Below are positions 57,253 to 64,000 of a stretch of 64,000 bases of DNA, one piece after another; position 1 is the stretch's first letter; the number at the start of each line of letters is the position of its first letter. The notes under the pieces were generated by a model. The model had not been told where the DNA came from and searched no databases. It worked only from the letters and a program-made list of their open reading frames with translations. The DNA is taken from the NCBI RefSeq assembly GCF_005239225.2, contig NC_133302.1:5518001-5582000 (forward strand), written 5' to 3'. Made by a program: the position numbers and the translations under genes. This DNA is from Populus alba. Lineage: Eukaryota > Streptophyta > Magnoliopsida > Malpighiales > Salicaceae.

Positions 57253-58900
57253 GAACAACACTCATGCCAATCCTTATAGGTGACTACCATCTTCTGAATA
57301 TGCTTTTTGACATTCTTGTTTAGGCCAACTTCTACCAGGCACCATTCATCTTGGTCTATTATGGCGAAGAATTGGATGCTTGATTTTCCTATTTATTGCA
57401 GAGCTCCATTATGCTGCTTGCCGTTGAAATTCTTGGGCATTATTAATTTTTCTAGTGGACCATTATCGATAGATCAAATATGCTTTCACAAAATTTCTCT
57501 TCAACTCACTTTTTTTTCACGTCAATCGAAACAGTCTCAACAAAGTTTCGTCAGATGAATTTCTTATACAAAGTTTCCCCATCAAAAATAGAAATCCATT
57601 GCACCTCCTCACGTCTTCTTGTTTGATTTTGGGGATGCCCCATGGGATATGCGCTGGTTTTGGATGAAAATTCTTGATTTCATAGGTACCCACGGGTTTC
57701 CATCCATCTTCTCTTTCGATTGAGCAACAATAGGCGGGGTTTATTTCTATATGCAATGTGTAATTTAGTTTGTAACCCTTGTTCCTAAAGTCTATTCTAG
57801 CCATAAAGCTGGCGTGACCAAAGCGTCAGAATTGGTTTCTTTCCTTGGTCCTAGATGGGTGAACTTTATTTCCTCAATTCTCTAACCAATTTAGATAGGT
57901 TTCTTAGTAAGGTTCTTATCTTCTCATCCTTGGTTTGCCGTTTTTCCTTTCTCTTGGTAATAATCAAAATCGAGTCTCCATACAATCTATCTTTCTAATA
58001 TTCTGCCCAATGCCACCTCTAAACGAGAATGCATAGCTTCAACTCCTATGTTTTATTGCACCCAAACTGCAACTTAACTAAAACCGGATAATGTTTCTTA
58101 TCAGGTAGAGATTAGTCATTGCCCCACTCCATTACCACAACACCATCAAAGTTACATAATCCACCAATTTGAATTCCCTTCCTCGACTGAAAGCACATCT
58201 TTATCAAAAAATCAAATTTTTAATAAACGTGCTCATAATTTTCCACGCGCATGGCAGCTAGGTGATTGGTAATGACATTTCATGGCTTTCCTTGTTCATA
58301 TATACTATGTTGTACTCAGCTAGTGAACTTGCCATTTTTCAATTCAAACTCGATAGATAGGGGTGGATTCAGTAGGTTTGCTTGATTTTTGTGAAAGTTG
58401 TTCACAGAACTCTTAATTCCAAATTCCAAGATTCTTCTTCCTTAACAATTGAAGAAATGAGGTCATAAGCCATGGTTAATTTGGGATATAAAGCCGAGCA
58501 AATGTAATTCCAACGCTTCCAAAGAACCTTCTTACATTCCTTCTTAGTCTATAGATTGAATATCGTTTACTTACACGGGGGTCCATTTCTATCCTTTGTA
58601 CTCATCAATAAAATCCCAAACAACTTCCATAGATTTCCACCCCGGAATGAACACCTTGCATGGTTAAGCCTCACTTGTACTTCCTTAATCTTCAAATAAT
58701 TCCTTTCAATATTTGGAACATGATTCTCTCCTCTCTAGATCCAACCGCACTTTAATCTCTTTATGCATCAAATGTCCATGTAATAGATCAACATAGCGCT
58801 TTGGTAGGTGCCGCCCAACGTTCTTTAACCCAAACGGATGACGCTTTGTAGGCGGGTTTCCAAGCTTGTTGCATGTTGTTCATTTTTGTGAATCCCTAAT
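57253..58900 (-). pseudogene. Ty3 (Ogre/Tat) pol remnant: RT, RNase H, integrase
   Basis: Read on the minus strand from 58900 down. RT remnant with a PFGLKNVG-like motif and HKEIKV near 58870-58735; RNase H text near 58340-57950 (EYNIVYMNKE-like, KKHYPVLVKLQF, YGDSILII); the RNase H-integrase linker as an open frame 57804-57517 (IEREDGWKPVGTYEIK, DETLLRLFRL); and the integrase end (KHIQKMVVTYKDWHE) at about 57315-57255, running into the gap. Many stops and shifts. Similarity was judged by eye to Tat-lineage polyproteins. Gag and ORF1 are missing between it and its primer-binding site. Confidence 0.65.
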
Positions 58901-59711
58901 GTTTATTTCTACCATTTTCCTCTTCTAACAACTATATGGATTTCTTTAAAGTCCGGCCATTCAATTCTCAGTGTAAAGTGCAGGTGTAGTTTATGGAAGA
59001 TTCGCTTTGAAAAGAAAAAATGATGTGTAAAACACCAAGATGAACTTTTGAAAAGGCATTCTGGAACCTCGATTTAAAAAAGTTGAAAAAGGAAAACAAC
59101 ACAATATCATGATCAAACAAGCATGTTGATTAAATTTTGAACACCATGAGTTTCTTGGTCTCCAATTCTAGAACATCTCTCCCTTGGCTAGCTTTTGAAT
59201 AAAGGTCTTGAGATTCAAGATGCTTTAAGCTTTAGGCTTTGTTTTGGATGCAAAAAAGATATTATGGAGCATACATCCTAAGGATAGGCTCTAGTTCCTT
59301 TATGTGAGACATTGGGTAGGTTTACTACTGCTGGCTGGGGGGTCTCTAAAAGAGGCGTCTCTTGCTGTTGCAGTGATCACCCTCGTAAAGGCGATATGGA
59401 GGTCCTAATGCAGATAATGGGATGGTACGTGTACCAATCACAATCAGTCCTAAACACTCAGCAAAGAGTTGGGGTTTACACAAACTTAAAGCCTTGACTC
59501 AAGTCATAAGGCAAGCTGCTAGTCCCACTTAATCTTAAAGTTACATGGTGTGTGCCCTCCAAACATAATAAATAATAATAAAGTGATGCATTACTATGCC
59601 ATGTATGATAGAATGTAAAGATGTAGCTAAAGCTTTTACAAAGCATCATAAGAAAACAAAAACCATAACACATAGCATAAACGGAAAGAAAAAATCAAGC
59701 TTAGTCCAAGG
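58901..59711 (-). other. Leader of the minus-strand Ty3 element
   Basis: Noncoding text between primer-binding site and RT remnant. It is too short (about 0.8 kb) to hold ORF1, gag and protease, so it contains an internal deletion. Confidence 0.45.
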
Positions 59712-59730
59712 GTCCCCAGTGGAGTCGCCA
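59712..59730 (-). other. Primer-binding site of the minus-strand Ty3 element
   Basis: On the minus strand TGGCGACTCCACTGGGGAC, three bases inside the LTR end at 59734. Same layout as at 52955. Confidence 0.65.
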
Positions 59731-59733
59731 TTC

Positions 59734-62432
59734 TGTCGCATGTCAAAAAAAAATCCGCGCGGCATCCGATGGCGATTTTTTCATTTTGTTTTTTGCTGAT
59801 TTGGTTCTTTGGAGTCGCCACCTAGTAATTTTGGGTCACTAGGAACCCTACTGGTCTTTCAGAGATTCTAAGGCAAGGGACTGGTTGCGTAAAGGGAAGA
59901 TATTAGCACCCCTAGCACGCCCTACCTAAGGTAAGCTGCTTGGTGTTTGGTTTGCTCTATAATTGCTATCATGTTGGTGTTTTCTAATCCCATCAATTTT
60001 CCTAGGTTTGATTCAAATAAAATTTATTTGGATGGAAATCCAAGGAGATTCCATGTGCTTTGAAAGCTCATTTTTCCCTTAATATTTCAAGAGTTTGCGA
60101 CTCGTAAATCGCAAGAAGGAGGGACAAAAAATTTAGAAATCTAAGGAAATTCAAAGCGCTTTAAAAGCCTCCTTTTGCCTTAGTATTTCATACTTTCACG
60201 GCTCGTAAACCGTGGAGTCAAAAATTTAAAATTTTAAAATGTCCTCGATTATAATCAAGGTTTCTTTCAAGGATGTGTGCGGATTTATTACTCCCAATAA
60301 TATTTTGGATATTCGTCCTTTAAGGATTTCTTTATCCAAACATTAGCGGTGAATAATAGATGAATTCCCCCAAAATAAAATTTTTTATAGTTTTTTGGAA
60401 ATATTGGCCAATACCTTTGGAGTTTTACAAAACATGTTGTAAAATCCAGAAATGCAAGAAAATAATTTGTGTTTAAGAAATCTATGCGAAAACACATTTT
60501 CAAAACTTCCAATATTTTTTTAATATAAAAAGAACATTCAAAACATGTTAGAGTATTGGCCGTATGCATGAAAACAAAACTTTTGTTTTTTATAAACATT
60601 TTTTTTTTGTTGACGAAAACCGGGTATTTTAATACCGGATTTGTATCTTTACAATATAAAATTACAAATCGATATTGACCAAAATACAAGTAATACAATT
60701 ATATAGAAAATCAAAATTCTTTGAAATAATTTTGAAGAATTTTTTATATTTTTTTTTAGGGCTGGACCCTAGCTGGGCCCACGTGGCTGGCTGAACCCAG
60801 CAGGCCTCATGTAAACAATGAAATATATTTGGTGTGAACAGTGAAATAGCATTTCACTATTCACGTGAATTATATTTGATGTGAACAGTGAAATATCATT
60901 TCATTGTTCGAGTGAATTATATTTCACTTGAACAGTGAAATGCAAGGAAATGGCGGAAACGATGTTGAAGATGATGGCGAACACTTCGAGTGATGCTGGT
61001 GGCGGTGGAGAGGCAGTCGACGAGGTCTCCCGGTGGTGCTGACGGTGGCAGTGGCTGGGAAGCGCAACTTTTTTCTGCAGTATTTCTTCTCCTTTATGCA
61101 GATGCACGTACCTCTATCTTCCTCCTTTTTGCTTCTGTCTGGTTCTTCTCCTCTTGATCTCGGCTCGGGTGTTTCCTTCTGCCAGTTGTTCATCCTTCTC
61201 TGTATACAATGATCTCCCCTCTCGGTCGTCCCCTCACTGTCTCATTGCTTTTTTTTTTTGTTTCCTCCTCCCTCTCTTCTCTGTCCGTTCCTTCTTCGGT
61301 TTCTTCTCTCTCTCTTCGGGTTCTCTCCTCCCTTCCCTTTTTTTTTCCCTTTTGTCTCCTTTTTTTGCTACTGTGTTGGGTCCTATTTATAGAGCCAGTC
61401 AGCGTGGCTTTTCATTGTGGAGCATGGGGAGCGGGTCACGCAGCGGCTGGTCGGGGTTCGGCTGTTCAGGCGTGCCTCCCTCGGTTTTGGCAGCGCGGCG
61501 GCTGGTCGGCTAGTGTCTTCGATCAGTGGTCCAACGACGTGGGGCCTCGGTTGGTCGGTGGGCTAGATGGATCGGCAAAATTAAACAATGCATTCTTTTT
61601 CCTTCTTCCCCGCTGCATGTTCGGGGGGAAGAAGAAAGGGGAACAGTGCCGTTCAAAACGGCACCGTTCGGTGTTTCTCTTTTCTTTTTCTTTTTTTTTA
61701 CGTGTATGAAACGACGTCGTTTTGGAGAAAACGCGCCGTTTCATTTAAATGTGGCGCCAGAAACACGCCAATGTTCAAATCAGCCCCCACTTACTTTTTG
61801 TTCATTTCAATTGCGTCCCTGCCAATTTCGATACCCGCCCCATAGTTGGCCGCGTTTTTCACTTTGGTCCTTGGCACCTGATTTATGCAATAGCCCTCAA
61901 TTGATAAAAAAACTTCCAATTTCTTCAATTAGGCCCCTGAATCAATTCAATTGCAGCCCCTCCATTTACGCGCCTCTTTCAAATTGGTCCCTGGTTTCGG
62001 ATTTTCTCAATTAAGTCCCTAATTGGCCATTAAACTTCAATATTTATGCAATTAAGCCCCTGATTTGACCCAATAAAATCCTAAAAAATATATTTTGGCC
62101 CCAGAACTTAAATTTCTTCTAATTAAAGCCCAAATTGACTTAAAAAATCAATTTTTCTTGCAATCAAATCCCCTATAAATCCAATTAAAAATCCAATTAA
62201 GTCCATAACATTCAAATTTGGGCTTTTCTCTCCTCAAAATTTAAATTTTCCTCTAAACAGGGCCCTCATCCTTCAAGAATATACTGTCAAAAATCCAATC
62301 TTTGTAATTTATACTCCTTGACCAATTTTCTGACCATTTTCTGAGTGCTTCTGCCTTTTGTTATTTTTCTAACCTCCTTTGACCATTTATTTTATTTTTA
62401 TTTTTGTGGGGACCCGAAAATGGGTTACAACA
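59734..62432 (-). mobile_element. Ogre/Tat-type Ty3 LTR (minus strand)
   Basis: On the minus strand it starts TGTTGTAACCCATTTTCGGG at 62432 and ends ...GACATGCGACA at 59734, 2699 bp. A TATA box in the minus sense lies at 61384-61391. U3 (61790-62260) contains many copies of a CAATTAAGTCCCT-like phrase. The central part includes GGACCCTAGCTGGGCCCACG and a near-palindromic AATTATATTTCACTTGAACA block. Short open frames at 61154-62014 are composition artefacts of this LTR. Confidence 0.72.
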
Positions 62433-62790
62433 TATGCCCCCTCTTTATAATGCTTACGGAGCACGGGTTTTGCGCAGTAAGTGTTATAAAGATAAACCCA
62501 AAACGGAACTCCCGAAACTGATCTGGTCGAAGCTTGATCGATCTGAAACTCTTTCTTTACAGCAATCCTCTTCGGCCCAAAAAACTATGATCAAAATCTC
62601 GAGATCCTTTCTGGCGATCTCCTTTAACCAAAAACTTGGAATCCCATCTGGTGATTCCTTTTAACCAAGGCTGAAATATGAGGTCCCTTCTGGCGACCTC
62701 CTTTGACCAATATCAAAATACGAAATCCCTTCTAGCGATCTCAAAACTTGGAATCTCATTTGGTGATTCCACAACCAAAACAAAAATGCG
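62433..62790 (-). repeat. Minisatellite units next to the minus-strand LTR
   Basis: 62560-62780 holds about four units of TCCTTTAACCAAAAACTTGG-type text, the reverse complement of the unit at 44624-50397 (TTGGTTAAAGG, GATCGCC, GGATCTC). Units are more diverged than in the large array. 62433-62560 is unique spacer. Confidence 0.7.
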
Positions 62791-64000
62791 TGTGTGGTCT
62801 CATTATGATCAGTGACCTACTCGAGTGGAAAAGGGAAATAGTGGTCTCATTCTTTGGGTGACCTACCCAGTGGGAAGAATGGCCTCATTATTATGAGTGA
62901 CCTGCCTAGGTAAGAAAAGATGGAGAATGGTCTCATTCTTATGGGTGACCTACCCAGAAAAAATAATGGTCTCATTGTGATGGGTGACCTACCCAAGTGG
63001 AAAAAGGAAGAGTGGTTTCATTCTTTGGGTGACCTACCCAGGGGGAAGAATGGCCTCATTATTATGGGTGACCTACCCAGGTTAAAAAAAAAGATGGAGA
63101 ATGGTCTCATTCTTATAGGTGACCTACCCAGAAAAAATAATGGTCTCATTGTGATGGGTGACCTACCTAAGTGGAAAAAGGAAGAGTGGTCTCATTCTTT
63201 GGGTGACCTACCCAGGGGGAAGAATGGTCTCATTATTATGGGTGACCTACCCAGGTAAAAAAAAAAGATGGAGAATGGTCTCATTCTTATGGGTGACCTA
63301 CCCAGAAAAAAAATAATGGTCTCATTGTGATGGGTGACCTACCCAAGTGGAAAAAAGAAGAGTGGTCTCATTCTTTGGGTGACCTACCCAGGGGGAAGAA
63401 TTGCCTTATTATTATGGGTGACCTACCCAGGTAAAAAAAAATGGAGAATGGTCTCATTCTTATGAGTGACCTACCTAGAAAAAATAATGGTCTCATTGTG
63501 ATGGGTGACCTACCCAAGTGGAAAAAGGAAGAGTGGTTTCATTCTTTGGGTGACCTACCCAGGGGGAAGAATGGCCTCATTATTATGGGTGACCTACCCA
63601 GGTTAAAAAAAAAGATGGAGAATGGTCTCATTCTTATAGGTGACCTACCCAGAAAAAATAATGGTCTCATTGTGATGGGTGACCTACCCAAGTGGAAAAA
63701 GGAAGAGTGGTCTCATTCTTTAGGTGACCTACCCAGGGGGAAAAATGGCATTAATTATTATGGGTGACCTACCCAGGTAAAAAAAAAGATGGAGAATGGT
63801 CTCATTCTTATGGGTGACCTACCTAGAAAAAATAATGGTCTCATTGTGATGGGTGACCTACCCAAGTGGAAAAAGGAAGAGTGGTCTCATTCTTTGGGTG
63901 ACCTACCCAGGGGGAAGAATTGCCTCATTATTATGGGTGACCTACCCAGGTAAAAAAAAATGGAGAATTGTCTCATTTTTATGGGTGACCTACCCAGAAA
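62791..64000. repeat. Higher-order tandem array, 174-bp period
   Basis: A ~43-bp subunit (GGTCTCATTCTTATGGGTGA then CCTACCCAG) is arranged in fours, giving a 174-bp period: the marker TGGAGAATGG recurs at 62921, 63095, 63269, 63442, 63616 and 63790, with TGGAGAATTG at 63961. Groups of three such units recur as a ~521-bp block (62920-63440 and 63441-63961). The array continues past the window end. Open frames 62920-63258 and 63441-63767 simply follow the repeat. Confidence 0.92.

Noticed and set aside
56691..57323. Long frames spanning the N block
   Set aside because: They consist of unknown bases; only the short ends carry sequence.
61154..62014. Open frames of up to 166 residues rich in Ser, Phe and Leu
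   Set aside because: They are translations of T/C-rich LTR leader and U3 in several overlapping frames, with no recognisable domain.
62920..63767. Repeat proteins with MGDLPR phrases
   Set aside because: The frames exist because the tandem period is a multiple of three; no start context, splice sites or homologue are seen.

Overview
This window is plant nuclear DNA: AT-rich, with spliced genes and GT..AG introns, dense in LTR retrotransposons and minisatellites. A cluster of BED zinc-finger NB-ARC-LRR disease-resistance genes next to Ogre/Tat-type Ty3 elements points to a woody eudicot, most likely poplar (Populus) or a relative. The genus is an inference from family knowledge, not read directly.

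Left third (1-34.7 kb): a tandemly duplicated resistance-gene cluster. Copy A has an open main exon at 6579-9887. Copy B has one at 20309-23620. Copy C (24.8-34.4 kb) is a pseudogene. Each copy carries short upstream exons that encode Gln/Asn/Pro-rich modules. Most of these exons are multiples of 3 nt and share one splice phase, so modules can be lost or duplicated without breaking the frame. Upstream flanks, a 5'-UTR exon and 3' flanks are duplicated too. A relic of a further copy lies near 12 kb. Copy B has lost its C-terminal tail and has a frameshifted first exon, but a downstream ATG gives an open frame. Copy A has a duplicated first exon and an unresolved 5' frame. Between A and B lie two Mutator-like elements with CCCGG-rich ends and probable 9-10 bp target duplications. 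The first encloses an intact intronless ribosomal protein eL34 reading frame. A solo LTR follows copy B. Copy C is interrupted by a complete 4.65-kb Copia element and by two 290-bp TRIM elements.

Middle (34.7-50.4 kb): no credible host gene. It holds LTR fragments, AT-rich spacer and at least four unrelated tandem arrays (about 55, 182, 127 and 61 bp units). The largest is a 5.8-kb array of 61-bp units, ending exactly where an LTR begins.

Right (50.4-64 kb): two Ogre/Tat-type LTR units in opposite orientation converge on a 500-N assembly gap. The left one (plus strand) runs minisatellite, LTR, primer-binding site, decayed ORF1, decayed gag. The right one (minus strand) runs minisatellite, LTR, primer-binding site, decayed reverse transcriptase/RNase H/integrase. 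The window ends inside a higher-order array with a 174-bp period.

How the genes work together: A and B would encode intracellular immune receptors in which an N-terminal BED finger sits ahead of the nucleotide-binding switch and LRR sensor. The rest is mainly mobile DNA that has expanded, broken and reshuffled the cluster.
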